From positions 1,364,001 through 1,428,000 of the forward strand of contig NZ_JAHXYH010000001.1 in NCBI RefSeq assembly GCF_019970065.1: DNA of 64,000 bases, in the 5' to 3' direction. The stretch's first letter is position 1, and each line of letters begins with the position of its first letter. Source of the stretch: Chryseobacterium sp. OSA05B. Lineage in GTDB: Bacteria > Bacteroidota > Bacteroidia > Flavobacteriales > Weeksellaceae. The notes under the pieces are model-generated. The model saw only the letters and a program-made list of their open reading frames with translations. It was not told where the DNA came from and ran no database searches. Position numbers and translations under genes: made by a program. Below are positions 11,635 through 20,072 of the stretch, piece by piece.

Positions 11635-12168
11635 TTAAGATAATTTATCAGGAAATTCAATAATAGAATCAAAACCTCCCAGACTTTTAGAATCTTCGAC
11701 GGAATAGCTGACTGATGTTCCGTATTGTCCAACTTTCATATCATCAGATGCAAGATCTGAATGATGACTTGTGCACAGTTTATCGGATGTCATAAAAGAA
11801 AGGATTTTCTTTAAAGAATCATTGGAAACCAAAGCAGGACGGATAGATTCCGTACTCCCGGTTTTCCCATGATATGCGTTTCTGAAACTCATCTTATTCT
11901 TCTGCTGTTCTCTATCAGTACTCATTTCCGGGGAAATGTTGCTGACAGCAGGAATACATGGTTCAATAGCAGGGCTTACCACTTTATCTTTTCCTGAGCT
12001 ATCTGTATGGTTTTCAAAAGAATCTGGTTTATGAGAATAGCATAAGGAAACAGTAGATTGTTGTACTGTTGAAGATATGGTGCTTAGACTTCCTATCTGC
12101 ATTGCAGCCAGCATACTGATACAATATGCTACAGCAGAGCCATAGAAGATAAAGTAACTTCTTTTCAA
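11635..12168 (-). CDS. Orphan small protein with N-terminal hydrophobic segment
   Basis: No family recognised. The frame is open from a TTG at 12210, but that codon lies upstream of a promoter -7 site (12191-12198). The TTG at 12168 is preferred: it gives KRSYFIFYGSAVAYC after the start, a signal-peptide or membrane segment of about 25 residues. The first in-frame ATG is only at 12114. The rest (about 150 residues) is polar, Ser-rich, with scattered Cys and His and low complexity. It is first in the accessory set upstream of the VGINT protein gene (138-base gap). Its reality as a gene rests on the promoter, the hydrophobic start and the open frame; it could be a decaying gene. Confidence 0.45.
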   Translation of the reverse strand: MKRSYFIFYGSAVAYCISMLAAMQIGSLSTISSTVQQSTVSLCYSHKPDSFENHTDSSGKDKVVSPAIEPCIPAVSNISPEMSTDREQQKNKMSFRNAYHGKTGSTESIRPALVSNDSLKKILSFMTSDKLCTSHHSDLASDDMKVGQYGTSVSYSVEDSKSLGGFDSIIEFPDKLS

Positions 12169-12190
12169 ATGGTGTGTGTTTTTTTCGGTA

Positions 12191-12219
12191 CAAATATAGT
12201 AATTTTTCAATCAAAACAA
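12191..12219 (-). promoter_or_regulatory. Candidate promoter of accessory genes between rplL and rpoB
   Basis: On the minus strand: TTG (12219-12217), 18 bases, TATATTTG (12198-12191), a full match to the TAnnTTTG -7 element. It would begin transcription near 12185, upstream of the orphan small gene. Confidence 0.5.
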
Positions 12220-12385
12220 TATTTTAATATTAAATTTTAATATAAAATATACAATTCTATGAATAATAAATATTTAATTATGTTAATTTTAATAAAATCA
12301 ATAATCATATTCAAATATACCACAACACACGGTAAACATATTCAAATACCGTTGGGAAATATTTACGGTTTTGAAATATCATAAA

Positions 12386-12419
12386 AATAAAAAAAGCCCG
12401 GACATTACTGTCCGGGCTT
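12386..12419 (-). terminator. Strong intrinsic terminator after rplL
   Basis: AAGCCCGGACA (12394-12404) and TGTCCGGGCTT (12409-12419) form a perfect 11-base stem with a 4-base loop. On the minus strand it is followed by seven T. It lies just past the rplL stop and should end the rplKAJL transcript before the accessory genes. Confidence 0.92.
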
Positions 12420-12440
12420 CCTATTTTATAGTAAATTGAA

Positions 12441-12809
12441 TTATTTCAATTCTACTTCAGCACCAGCTTCTTCTAATTGCTTCTTAAGAGCTTCAGCTTC
12501 GTCTTTAGAGATTCCTTGCTTGATAGCAGCAGGAGCTCCGTCTACGATATCTTTAGCTTCTTTAAGACCAGCACCAGTTAAATCTTTTACTAATTTAACG
12601 ATAGCCAATTTAGAAGCACCTGCAGACTTAAGAATTACGTCGAATTCAGTCTTTTCTTCAGCAGCTTCACCTGCACCACCTGCAGCAACTACTACAGCAG
12701 CAGCAGCTGGCTCAATTCCGTACTCATCCTTAAGGATAGTAGCTAATTCGTTTACGTCTTTTACAGTTAGGTTTACTAGCGTTTCAGCTAAATTTTTTAA
12801 ATCTGACAT
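12441..12809 (-). CDS. rplL: 50S ribosomal protein L7/L12
   Basis: 122 residues, the normal length. It forms the stalk dimers bound to L10 and recruits translation GTPases. The N-terminal dimerisation helix ([20 protein letters not shown]), the Ala-rich hinge ([20 protein letters not shown]) and the C-terminal domain ([20 protein letters not shown], then [19 protein letters not shown]) are all clear. It follows rplJ by 46 bases and is the last gene of the L11 operon here because a strong terminator follows directly. Confidence 0.98.
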   Translation of the reverse strand: MSDLKNLAETLVNLTVKDVNELATILKDEYGIEPAAAAVVVAAGGAGEAAEEKTEFDVILKSAGASKLAIVKLVKDLTGAGLKEAKDIVDGAPAAIKQGISKDEAEALKKQLEEAGAEVELK

Positions 12810-12855
12810 TGTTGTAATGTTTTTGTTGATTATTTATTTAATTTTTTGAGAGTAA

Positions 12856-13452
12856 TTATTCAGCAGCTGGCGTTTCGTCAGTGCTTTCTGCAGCAGGAGC
12901 CTCTGTAGCTTCAGCAGCAGGAGTTTCTTCTACAGCAGGTGCAGCAGCTTCTTCAGTTGCAGTTTCTACTGTTTCAGATTTGTTTTGAAGAGCAGAAACA
13001 ACTCTTTGAATTGGAGACTGAAGTAATCCGATGATTTCACCGATCATTTCTTCTCTAGACTTAATGCTTACTAGCGCATCAAGGTTGTTGTCACCAACAT
13101 AGAAAGTTTCCTGAACGAAAGCAGACTTTAAAGCCGGCTTCTCTTCTTTTTTTCTAAAGTCTTTGATTAATTTTGCAGGAGCATTAGCTGTTTCAGCAAT
13201 CATCAAAGCAGAGTTACCTTTGAAAGTTTCAAACATTTCAGAGAAATCTACTCCGTCAATTTGCTCCATTGCTTTTTGTAAAAGTGTATTTTTCACCACT
13301 TTCACTTTGATATTCTGCTTGAAAGCCTGTCTTCTGAAGTCAGAAGATTTAGCAGCGTTCAAACCGTCTAGATCTGCTACGTAAACTACTTTCGCATCCT
13401 GAAGCAAATCTTTGATCTCTTGTATTGCTACAACTTTTTGGTCTTTTGTCAT
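12856..13452 (-). CDS. rplJ: 50S ribosomal protein L10
   Basis: 198 residues. L10 anchors L7/L12 dimers to the 50S stalk base. The N-terminal domain is typical (VAIQEIKDLLQDAKVVYVAD, KVVKNTLLQKAME, GNSALMIAE). The protein is about 25 residues longer than the E. coli form because of a C-terminal tail rich in Ala, Glu, Pro and Thr (from about residue 160, PAVEETPAAEATEAPAAE), expected to be disordered. It lies 17 bases after rplA. L10 commonly represses its own operon by binding the leader; that site was not identified here. Confidence 0.97.
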   Translation of the reverse strand: MTKDQKVVAIQEIKDLLQDAKVVYVADLDGLNAAKSSDFRRQAFKQNIKVKVVKNTLLQKAMEQIDGVDFSEMFETFKGNSALMIAETANAPAKLIKDFRKKEEKPALKSAFVQETFYVGDNNLDALVSIKSREEMIGEIIGLLQSPIQRVVSALQNKSETVETATEEAAAPAVEETPAAEATEAPAAESTDETPAAE

Positions 13453-13469
13453 TGTCTTAAGGATTATTA

Positions 13470-14162
13470 TTAGTTAACAGATTTACTATCAATTGCAATA
13501 CCCGGGCTCATTGTAGAAGAAAGATAAACACTCTTCACATAAGTACCTTTAGCAGCAGTTGGTTTCATTTTGATCAATGTCGAAATTAATTCCTGAGCAT
13601 TTTCTTTGATCTTAGCAGCATCGAAAGATACTTTACCAATACCAGCATGGATAATACCATACTTGTCTACTTTGAAATCAATTTTACCTGCTTTTACTTC
13701 AGCTACTGCTTTACCAATTTCCATGGTTACAGTTCCTGATTTAGGGTTTGGCATTAAACCTCTTGGACCTAATACTCTACCTAATGGACCTAATTTACCC
13801 ATAACAGCTGGCATCGTAACGATAACGTCAACGTCTGTCCAACCTTCTTTTATTTTCTGTAAATATTCGTCAAGACCTACATAGTCAGCTCCAGCTTCTT
13901 TAGCTTCAGCTTCTTTATCTGGTGTAACAAGTGCTAAAACTTTAACATCTTTACCAGTTCCGTGAGGAAGAGATACTACACCTCTTACCATTTGGTTTGC
14001 TTTTCTTGGATCTACACCCAATCTTACAGCGATATCTACAGAAGCATCAAACTTCGTAGTGTTTACTTCTTTTACAAGAGCAGAACCTTCTTCAAGGCTA
14101 TAGATTCTTCCTTTTTCTACTTTGCTTAAAGCTTCCTTTTGCTTTTTAGTCAATTTTGCCAT
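13470..14162 (-). CDS. rplA: 50S ribosomal protein L1
   Basis: 230 residues, normal length. L1 forms the mobile stalk at the ribosomal E site and represses translation of the rplK-rplA mRNA in many bacteria. The two-domain fold is supported by [53 protein letters not shown] and the C-terminal [22 protein letters not shown]. It starts 11 bases after rplK in the same operon. Confidence 0.98.
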   Translation of the reverse strand: MAKLTKKQKEALSKVEKGRIYSLEEGSALVKEVNTTKFDASVDIAVRLGVDPRKANQMVRGVVSLPHGTGKDVKVLALVTPDKEAEAKEAGADYVGLDEYLQKIKEGWTDVDVIVTMPAVMGKLGPLGRVLGPRGLMPNPKSGTVTMEIGKAVAEVKAGKIDFKVDKYGIIHAGIGKVSFDAAKIKENAQELISTLIKMKPTAAKGTYVKSVYLSSTMSPGIAIDSKSVN

Positions 14163-14173
14163 TTCTATTAGTT

Positions 14174-14620
14174 TTAAGCGTTAAAAGTTGGTTTAGTTCC
14201 TGTTACTCTTAATCCCATAGATCTAGCAGTACCTGCAACCATAGAAACTGCAGAATCGATTGTAAAGCAGTTAAGGTCAGTCATTTTATCCTCAGCGATT
14301 TTCTTCACCTGATCCCAAGACACAGAACCTACTTTGTTTCTGTTTGGTTCACCGGAACCTCCCTTGATCTTAGCTGCATCCATCAATTGGATCGCTGCAG
14401 GTGGAGTTTTAATAACGAATTCAAAAGATTTGTCTTCGTATACTGTAATTACTACAGGTAAAACTTGCCCTGGCTTATCTTGGGTTCTCCCGTTAAATTG
14501 CTTACAAAACTCCATGATGTTCACACCTGCAGAACCCAATGCTGGACCTACTGGTGGAGAAGGGTTAGCTGCGCCACCTTTCACCTGAAGCTTTACCATT
14601 TTAAAGACTTTCTTAGCCAT
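14174..14620 (-). CDS. rplK: 50S ribosomal protein L11
   Basis: 148 residues, slightly longer than E. coli L11 (142). It binds 23S rRNA at the GTPase centre with L10/L12 and is needed for stringent response signalling through RelA. Diagnostic stretches: [40 protein letters not shown] and the C-terminal [12 protein letters not shown]. It is the first gene of rplK-A-J-L and has its own consensus promoter about 100 bases upstream. nusG, the usual upstream neighbour, is 4.5 kb away. Confidence 0.98.
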   Translation of the reverse strand: MAKKVFKMVKLQVKGGAANPSPPVGPALGSAGVNIMEFCKQFNGRTQDKPGQVLPVVITVYEDKSFEFVIKTPPAAIQLMDAAKIKGGSGEPNRNKVGSVSWDQVKKIAEDKMTDLNCFTIDSAVSMVAGTARSMGLRVTGTKPTFNA

Positions 14621-14716
14621 TTTTAATTTTTTTAGTTTGAATAATTAATGAGTTTGGAAGCATTTATTATTCAGCAGATTACCGACTCACATACAGTAAA
14701 TCTACTTTTCGGACTG

Positions 14717-14747
14717 CAAAATTATGAAATATTTTTGAATTAGCAAA
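14717..14747 (-). promoter_or_regulatory. Promoter of rplK-rplA-rplJ-rplL
   Basis: On the minus strand: TTTG (14747-14744), exactly 19 bases, TAATTTTG (14724-14717), a full match to the Bacteroidetes promoter consensus. Transcription would begin near 14710, leaving a leader of about 90 bases. That leader contains an imperfect stem (AGATTTAC with GTAATCT) that could host L1 or L10 control; this last point is inference. Confidence 0.75.
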
Positions 14748-14818
14748 TGGAATGTGTTGATTTTTAGAAAGAATTACAAATAATTATTTTTTTTCTACAT
14801 TTACAAAAAACGAAATCT

Positions 14819-16681
14819 ATGAAACTGAAATATATACTTTTAAGTATTTTTCTACTGTTTTGTTTTAGCATCAAAGCGCAAAATGAGTTTACCACCATAT
14901 GGAAACCAAGCAATACAGGTTCTCTGTCTACTCCCAGCACGTCTACTCAAATTCTGTTTCCAGGCGTAGGAACCAACTATAAAATCTATTGGGAAGAAGT
15001 AGGGTATCCTGCCCACAACGGAACATTGAATAATGTAACTACCGTATTGGGGGTTCCTCTTTTAATTGATTTTGGGACATCGTATAATCCAGTAGCCAAT
15101 AATGCGACCTACACTCTAAAGGTAAGTCCGGAAAATGGAAGCTTTCACCGGATCTGTTTTTACACTACCTCTACAGCCGTTCGTGGTGACATTTACAAAA
15201 TCATTGATGTAGCCCAATGGGGAAATATTCAATGGTCGAGCATGGAAAATGCTTTTTTTTATTGTGAAGAAATGGATGTTACAGCCACAGATATTCCTCT
15301 TTTAAGCTACCTTACCAATATGTCAGGGATTTTTGCGGGATGCTACAAACTGGTAGGAAATTCTTCTTTCAGTAACTGGGATGTTTCTCATGTGACCAAA
15401 ATGCACCAAAGTTTCTATTTTGCCAAACTATTCAATCAACCTATCAGCAGCTGGGATATTTCCAATGTCACGGATATTTCATTGATGTTTATGGCGGCAG
15501 GGCAGTTTAATCAGCCTGTAGGAAACTGGGATACTTCAAATGTTACCAATATGCAATTTACTTTTTCATCTGCATCTGCGTTCAATCAACCTCTTTCCAG
15601 CTGGAATACTTCAAAAGTCACCAATATGAACGGACTGTTTTTCGGCACTGCAGTATTCAATCAGCCTATTGGAAATTGGGACACTTCAAATGTTAAAGAT
15701 ATGAGTTACCTGTTTTCAGATGCACTGATGTTCAACCAGCCCATTTCAAACTGGGATACCTCTAAAGTGACGAATATGCGTTATATGTTTCATAAAACGT
15801 ATAAGTTTGATCAGCCTATAGAAAACTGGGATACTTCAAATGTTACGGATATGTCTGGTCTATTCAGTGAAAGTAAACTTTTTAACCAACCCATAGAAAG
15901 CTGGAATACTGTAAAGGTGACCAATATGGCGAATATGTTCAGCTTGTCTGAAAAATTCAATCAGCCTATAGGAAACTGGAATACTTCAATAGTTGCCGAA
16001 ATGAGCTATATGTTTACGCATGCCTTGGTTTTTAATCAGCCTATAGGAAACTGGGATACCTCAAATGTAACCAATATGTATGGTATGTTTAGTGATAACA
16101 CTATTTTCAATCAGCCTATAGGAAATTGGGATACGTCAGCAGTAAAGGATATGCGGACTATGTTTAAAAATGCCACAGCTTTCAATCAGGACCTGGGAAC
16201 CTGGAATTTGTATGCGGTTACCCAAATGAATGCTATGCTGGATTTCTCAGGTTTATCCTGTACTAATTACAATACTACATTACAGGGCTGGGCCAACAGC
16301 ATTTCCAGTCCCAACGCAATGTCCCTGGGCGCCTCCGGATTAGTTTACTCCACTCCTCAGGCATTATCAGCAAGAAACGGTCTGATCAATTTTAAAAACT
16401 GGACCATTACCAATGACACCTACAATCCGGAATGTAATATGCTTTCCACTTCTGAGGTGAGAAAAAGTAATTTAAGTATATATCCGAACCCGGTAAAGAA
16501 TACCCTCTTTTTCACAGAAAACCTGTCTGATATAGAAATCTACACTTTAGAAGGAAGACTGTTAAAAAATAATCTGACTGGAAAACAAGCAGATGTTTCA
16601 GCACTGCCGAAAGGAATTTATCTGCTGAAAGCAACAGATAAAGCTCAAAATATAATACATAAAAAATTTATAAAGGATTAA
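14819..16681 (+). CDS. BspA-like 25-residue-repeat surface protein with T9SS type A sorting domain
   Basis: 620 residues, predicted to be secreted. The signal peptide is MKLKYILLSIFLLFCFSIKAQ. Residues about 205-479 are eleven consecutive repeats of exactly 25 residues with consensus FNQPIGNWDTSNVTNMSYMF plus five variable residues. This is the BspA/DUF285-type 'surface protein 26-residue repeat' seen in adhesins and lipoproteins of Listeria, mycoplasmas and oral Bacteroidetes. The C-terminus starts SIYPNPVKNTLFF and ends HKKFIKD, a type A sorting domain. It is divergent from rplK and convergent with the VGINT operon. Known relatives mediate protein or cell binding; the target here is unknown. 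Confidence 0.9.
   Translation: MKLKYILLSIFLLFCFSIKAQNEFTTIWKPSNTGSLSTPSTSTQILFPGVGTNYKIYWEEVGYPAHNGTLNNVTTVLGVPLLIDFGTSYNPVANNATYTLKVSPENGSFHRICFYTTSTAVRGDIYKIIDVAQWGNIQWSSMENAFFYCEEMDVTATDIPLLSYLTNMSGIFAGCYKLVGNSSFSNWDVSHVTKMHQSFYFAKLFNQPISSWDISNVTDISLMFMAAGQFNQPVGNWDTSNVTNMQFTFSSASAFNQPLSSWNTSKVTNMNGLFFGTAVFNQPIGNWDTSNVKDMSYLFSDALMFNQPISNWDTSKVTNMRYMFHKTYKFDQPIENWDTSNVTDMSGLFSESKLFNQPIESWNTVKVTNMANMFSLSEKFNQPIGNWNTSIVAEMSYMFTHALVFNQPIGNWDTSNVTNMYGMFSDNTIFNQPIGNWDTSAVKDMRTMFKNATAFNQDLGTWNLYAVTQMNAMLDFSGLSCTNYNTTLQGWANSISSPNAMSLGASGLVYSTPQALSARNGLINFKNWTITNDTYNPECNMLSTSEVRKSNLSIYPNPVKNTLFFTENLSDIEIYTLEGRLLKNNLTGKQADVSALPKGIYLLKATDKAQNIIHKKFIKD
15431..16255 (+). repeat. Eleven 75-base coding tandem repeats
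   Basis: Each unit encodes 25 residues beginning FNQP (or FDQP, FNQD in the last). All units keep the same length without a single indel, and the DNA copies are similar but not identical. Such arrays can expand or contract by recombination. Confidence 0.85.
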
Positions 16682-16773
16682 TTCAGACACAGCCTGCCTA
16701 TTTTGAATTTTCTCCACAGTAATGATCAGTCTCCTTACTTTTTGTCTCATCATTACAATATATTTATGGCACT

Positions 16774-16801
16774 AAAAAAGCCACATCATCAGATGTGGCT
16801 T
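16774..16801 (-). terminator. Terminator of the VGINT three-gene operon
   Basis: AAGCCACATC (16778-16787) pairs with GATGTGGCTT (16792-16801) around a 4-base loop. The minus strand continues in six T, fitting the minus-strand operon that ends at 16827. It may also stop the plus-strand gene ending at 16681. Confidence 0.85.
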
Positions 16802-16826
16802 AATATATAGGTAAAAAGATCTTCGA

Positions 16827-17504
16827 TTAAAATCCAGAAGGCTTGTTCACTGTACGTGCAGAACCGTTTGTTCCTCCGAGATCAGTATTGATATCGGTGA
16901 TATTCTGCTTTGTGATCAGTCTTTTATAGGCCATCAGATAAAGATCTACTGTAAAATTATTATATGTTCTTCCCGGATTGGCAGAAGTGAGGGCAATAAG
17001 CTTACTGTCTGTAAACCTTGCTCTGACATGCCATGTCCCTTTACTTTTAAATGCAGTCACGTCCGGAGATCCCTGTCTGTTGTCATTCGTTCCGTTATCA
17101 CCATAGTCCAATGCTACGTTGGTGGTTCCGTCATTCATTTTAAATGAGTAATTGTGAACTACGACAAGAAATTTATCTGCATCAATCTTGGTGTCGTAAT
17201 CTGTAATGCCTGCTCCCGAAATTCCGGTAAGAGAAAGTTTGAGATAATTAAACAGCCCGCTGCTCTCCAAAGTTGGATCATAAAGCTGAAGTGAATTTTC
17301 AGAAGTAGCCAGAAAGCTCCCTCCGGTCATTGTAGGTTCTCCCGGACTTCTAAGATACAAAGTGTTTGTATAGGTTTGACCGTTGACGTCCAATGTTTCT
17401 TTTGGATCGGTGGTTTTAATTCCTACTCTTCCGGACTGGGCATTCATCATAATTCCCAGAAATACTATCATTACAATATAAATTCTTTTTTCCATGATCA
17501 TCAT
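16827..17504 (-). CDS. Secreted VGINT-family protein, third gene of operon
   Basis: 225 residues. A signal peptide (EKRIYIVMIVFLGIMMNAQ) is followed by SGRVGIKTTDPKETLDVNGQ, the VGINT/TLDV motif common to flavobacterial secreted proteins. The remainder (about 180 residues) looks beta-rich and ends in RTVNKPSGF with no T9SS sorting domain. Its ATG overlaps the stop of the preceding gene by one base (TAATG), so translation is probably coupled. It shares the middle pattern DTKIDADKFLVVVHNYSFKM with DTKINSNKFLVVISSFGFTQ of the first gene, showing that they are paralogues. Function unknown. Confidence 0.8.
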   Translation of the reverse strand: MMIMEKRIYIVMIVFLGIMMNAQSGRVGIKTTDPKETLDVNGQTYTNTLYLRSPGEPTMTGGSFLATSENSLQLYDPTLESSGLFNYLKLSLTGISGAGITDYDTKIDADKFLVVVHNYSFKMNDGTTNVALDYGDNGTNDNRQGSPDVTAFKSKGTWHVRARFTDSKLIALTSANPGRTYNNFTVDLYLMAYKRLITKQNITDINTDLGGTNGSARTVNKPSGF

Positions 17505-18151
17505 TATTGAAGCCCTAAAGGCGTGTTAGTTGAAACTCCTGAATACACCGGTGAAGCCGAAGCCGAAACAGATCCTGTGAATGTTCCCCATTCTTTTACC
17601 AGAGATTTTTCAAAGACATTAAGGGTAAGCGTCCATGTTCCGTTTGTAGAAGATACCGTGCCCGCCCCCTTAAAGCTTAAATTGACGGCATGATAGGTCT
17701 TTCCTCCACTAGTCACCTGAGTCACTTCTGTAGAATAAGCCCCGAAAGACTTAGGATTTGTGGATGTATTCACTGCTGAAACAGCATTTGAAAAAACAGC
17801 ACCGGTGATCGCTACAACATATTTACTGGTTTCTAAACCTGTATTCAGATTAATAACTTCGTCCTGGCTTACATTTTTCAGAATAACATTATAGGTATTA
17901 ACCGGTGCTACGTTACGCAGCGATATGTCAAGCATCTTAATTTTTCCCACAGGAGAAGTGTCCTTTGAACGGGTCAAAAGAAAATAATTTCCTCTTGCCG
18001 GTGAGTTTACAGTATCTACAAGATAAGACTCTACCAGAGTTTCTCCCGCTACATCTAAAGTTCCCTGAGGATTTGCAGTATTAATTCCAACCTGAGCTCT
18101 TGCGGCAAAAAAAGTACCCGCCACAAGAAAGAATGTGGTCAATTTTTTCAT
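17504..18151 (-). CDS. Secreted VGINT-family protein, second gene of operon
   Basis: 215 residues from the ATG at 18151, chosen because it opens a signal peptide (MKKLTTFFLVAGTFFAARAQ). The longer open frame to 18253 overlaps the preceding gene. The mature part begins VGINTANPQGTLDVAGETL. It has the same layout as its two neighbours: a central strand region (ETSKYVVAITGAVFSN) and a C-terminal region (GTWTLTLNVFEKSLVKEWG) matching GEWTLNLLVFDKAYAKELN of the first gene. No sorting domain. It follows the first gene by 13 bases. Function unknown; three consecutive paralogues suggest subunits of one extracellular assembly, which is inference. Confidence 0.8.
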   Translation of the reverse strand: MKKLTTFFLVAGTFFAARAQVGINTANPQGTLDVAGETLVESYLVDTVNSPARGNYFLLTRSKDTSPVGKIKMLDISLRNVAPVNTYNVILKNVSQDEVINLNTGLETSKYVVAITGAVFSNAVSAVNTSTNPKSFGAYSTEVTQVTSGGKTYHAVNLSFKGAGTVSSTNGTWTLTLNVFEKSLVKEWGTFTGSVSASASPVYSGVSTNTPLGLQ

Positions 18152-18164
18152 TATGTTATGTTTT

Positions 18165-18782
18165 TTATTGAAGTAATGGAGCTGCAGCTGCACCTGTGGT
18201 GGAAGCACCCAGATCCTGTGTAGTATTAAGTTCTTTTGCATAGGCTTTGTCAAAAACCAGTAAATTCAACGTCCACTCTCCGGTAGGAAAAGAGCTGTCC
18301 GGAGCAAAGCCCTGGTAGTCTGCTTTCAGTTTCCATGTTCCACCGGAAGAATAAGCAAAAATCTGCGGTACCGGTGTCAGCCAGTCTGCCGAATAGGTTC
18401 TTACCGCCTGTGTAAATCCGAAAGAAGAAATCACCACAAGAAATTTGTTTGAATTGATCTTTGTATCAAACTGATTCACCCAGTCTTTATCTGTAGGATC
18501 GCAGGTGATTTTAAACTGAATAAGATTGATGGGTGCCGGAGAATTGGGTACAAAAGTATCATTGTAAGCCGTAATTTTGTTTTCCGGAGCGGGAGATTTG
18601 ATCACGAAAGTATAATTTTCATCAGCTCCTAACTTTTCTAAAGGTTTTTTGAAGATCATTCCTGAAGTCTTCATCGTTCCGTTTACTGTCAGATCTTTTT
18701 CAGGTTTAGAAGTGTTTATGCCAACCTGAGCGTTCATGAGTGCAGTGCATGCAAAAAGCACCATCGAAATAATTTTAGTCAT
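18165..18782 (-). CDS. Secreted VGINT-family protein, first gene of operon
   Basis: 205 residues with signal peptide MTKIISMVLFACTALMNAQ and then VGINTSKPEKDLTVNGTM, a diverged TLDV motif. The central DTKINSNKFLVVISSFGF and C-terminal GEWTLNLLVFDKAYAKELN are shared with the two following genes. The protein has no transmembrane segment after the signal peptide and no T9SS domain. No consensus promoter was recognised directly upstream. Function unknown. Confidence 0.8.
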   Translation of the reverse strand: MTKIISMVLFACTALMNAQVGINTSKPEKDLTVNGTMKTSGMIFKKPLEKLGADENYTFVIKSPAPENKITAYNDTFVPNSPAPINLIQFKITCDPTDKDWVNQFDTKINSNKFLVVISSFGFTQAVRTYSADWLTPVPQIFAYSSGGTWKLKADYQGFAPDSSFPTGEWTLNLLVFDKAYAKELNTTQDLGASTTGAAAAPLLQ

Positions 18783-19120
18783 TGAACTTGTGTATGTGTT
18801 TGTTTTTTTTTACTAATCTTTTATTATTTTATCTCTTTAGTGTCCTGAAAAACACAGTAATTGACCATACTCTGCAATGCGCAGGTATAACCATTTAAAA
18901 GGATAAAACTTTATGGATTAACTTGATACTACTTTACAAGAAGCATGCCACATGAAAATAAATCAAAAAATAAATCTTTATCTCGATAAAAATCTATCAA
19001 TTTATCACAAATCAGTGAAAATTAAATAAAAACAAACCCTCTTTTATACGAAGTTTACAATGAAAATTTATTAAAGTATACCACTTTAATAAATTGAGAT
19101 CAATTTTAAAGTTAAAGCAC
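18783..19120. other. AT-rich intergenic stretch, no gene seen
   Basis: About 340 bases between the VGINT operon start and the nusG terminator. No open frame, RNA motif or full promoter match was found on either strand. It presumably carries the promoter of the VGINT operon. Confidence 0.5.
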
Positions 19121-19147
19121 AAAAAAAGACCGCTGAAAAGCGGTCTT
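19121..19147 (-). terminator. Strong terminator after nusG
   Basis: AAGACCGCT (19126-19134), GAAA loop, AGCGGTCTT (19139-19147). On the minus strand a T-run follows (TTTTTTT). It separates tuf-secE-nusG from the distant rplK operon. Confidence 0.92.
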
Positions 19148-19168
19148 CCTATATTTTGAAAGTATGAA

Positions 19169-19711
19169 TTATACTTTTTCTACCTGCATATAGCTCAACT
19201 CCATTGGAGTTTTTCTACCGAAGATCAATACAGATACTTCGATTTTCTTCTTGTCTTCAAGAATCTTCTCAACAGTTCCGTTGAATCCATTGAAAGGTCC
19301 GTCAATTACTTTAACGTTTTCACCTACAATGTATGGGATCTCAACATCGCTTGCAAACTCTGAAAGCTCATCCATTCTTCCCAACATTCTGTTTACTTCA
19401 GACTTTCTCATGGGAACAGGATCACCTCCTTTCGTTAAGCTAAGGAAAGATATTACTCCCGGAATATTCTTAATCGCGTGAGGAATTTCACCCATCAGAT
19501 CAGCTTCGATCATCAGGTATCCAGGATAGTAAGGCTTCTCTTTAGGAACTTTTTTACCGTTTCTAATCTGTATAACCTTTTCCATAGGAATAACCACTTG
19601 AGTAACGTACTGCTCAAACCCTAGACGTTTGATTTCTGTCTCAATATAGTTTTTCACTTTATTTTCCTGTCCGCTGATTGCTTTCAGCACATACCATTTC
19701 AATTCGCTCAT
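19169..19711 (-). CDS. nusG: Transcription termination/antitermination protein NusG
   Basis: 180 residues, normal length. NusG binds RNA polymerase, suppresses pausing and links to Rho or ribosomal S10. The N-terminal NGN domain is seen (WYVLKAISGQENKVKNYIE, then YPGYLMIEADL) and the C-terminal KOW domain (GENVKVIDGPFNGFNGTVEK). It starts 17 bases after secE. In most bacteria rplK follows directly; here a terminator does. Confidence 0.98.
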   Translation of the reverse strand: MSELKWYVLKAISGQENKVKNYIETEIKRLGFEQYVTQVVIPMEKVIQIRNGKKVPKEKPYYPGYLMIEADLMGEIPHAIKNIPGVISFLSLTKGGDPVPMRKSEVNRMLGRMDELSEFASDVEIPYIVGENVKVIDGPFNGFNGTVEKILEDKKKIEVSVLIFGRKTPMELSYMQVEKV

Positions 19712-19728
19712 TATGGGAAAATACTTTT

Positions 19729-19935
19729 TTAGTTGAACACGTTAATTAGCATTCCAATTATGTTGCTGATTGCTTTTGAAAACAATTCATCAACTCCAAA
19801 GGTAAACAATGCCAAAATCACCGTAGCTATAGTTACTACAATAGTGGAAGACTGAAGATCAGCCCACTTTGGCCATTCAACTTTATGTCTGAATTCGTTA
19901 TAAGAACCTTTTAAAAAATCAACAAATGAACTCAT
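19729..19935 (-). CDS. secE: Preprotein translocase subunit SecE
   Basis: 68 residues from the ATG at 19935 (MSSFVDFLKGSYNEF). The open frame extends further upstream to 20004, but that part is the tRNA-Trp gene and cannot be coding. The conserved motif EFRHKVEWPKWADLQSST precedes a single membrane segment (TIVVTIATVILALFTFGVDEL). SecE is the essential clamp of the SecYEG channel. It lies between tRNA-Trp and nusG, the standard order. Confidence 0.97.
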   Translation of the reverse strand: MSSFVDFLKGSYNEFRHKVEWPKWADLQSSTIVVTIATVILALFTFGVDELFSKAISNIIGMLINVFN

Positions 19936-19947
19936 AATTAATATTTG

Positions 19948-20018
19948 CACGGGCACAAGGATTCGAACCCTGATCAACGGTTTTGGAGACCGGTATCCTA
20001 CCATTGGACGATGCCCGT
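19948..20018 (-). tRNA. tRNA-Trp (anticodon CCA)
   Basis: Acceptor stem ACGGGCA/TGCCCGT, D-arm, anticodon loop CTCCAAA with CCA, and T-arm with GGTTCGAATCC are all readable on the minus strand. The 3' CCA is not encoded. Its place between tuf and secE is the conserved Bacteroidetes arrangement. Confidence 0.96.
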
Positions 20019-20021
20019 AGA

Positions 20022-20056
20022 TAAAAAGCTTCCGAGAGTTTCCCTTCGGAAGCTTT
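20022..20056 (-). terminator. Terminator between tuf and tRNA-Trp
   Basis: AAAGCTTCCGA (20025-20035) pairs with TCGGAAGCTTT (20046-20056); on the minus strand the stem is followed by a short T-run (TTTTTATC). No promoter was seen for tRNA-Trp/secE/nusG, so these genes may depend on read-through of this hairpin. Confidence 0.8.
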
Positions 20057-20072
20057 ATTTATTTTAAGATGA

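Noticed and set aside
12029..12214. Alternative minus-strand frame MIEKLLYLYRKK overlapping the orphan gene
   Set aside because: Begins at TTG upstream of the predicted promoter site and is short; the other frame has a better hydrophobic start and greater length.
19729..20004. Longer secE reading frame of 91 codons
   Set aside because: The first 23 codons coincide with the tRNA-Trp gene; the ATG at 19935 gives the normal SecE start.
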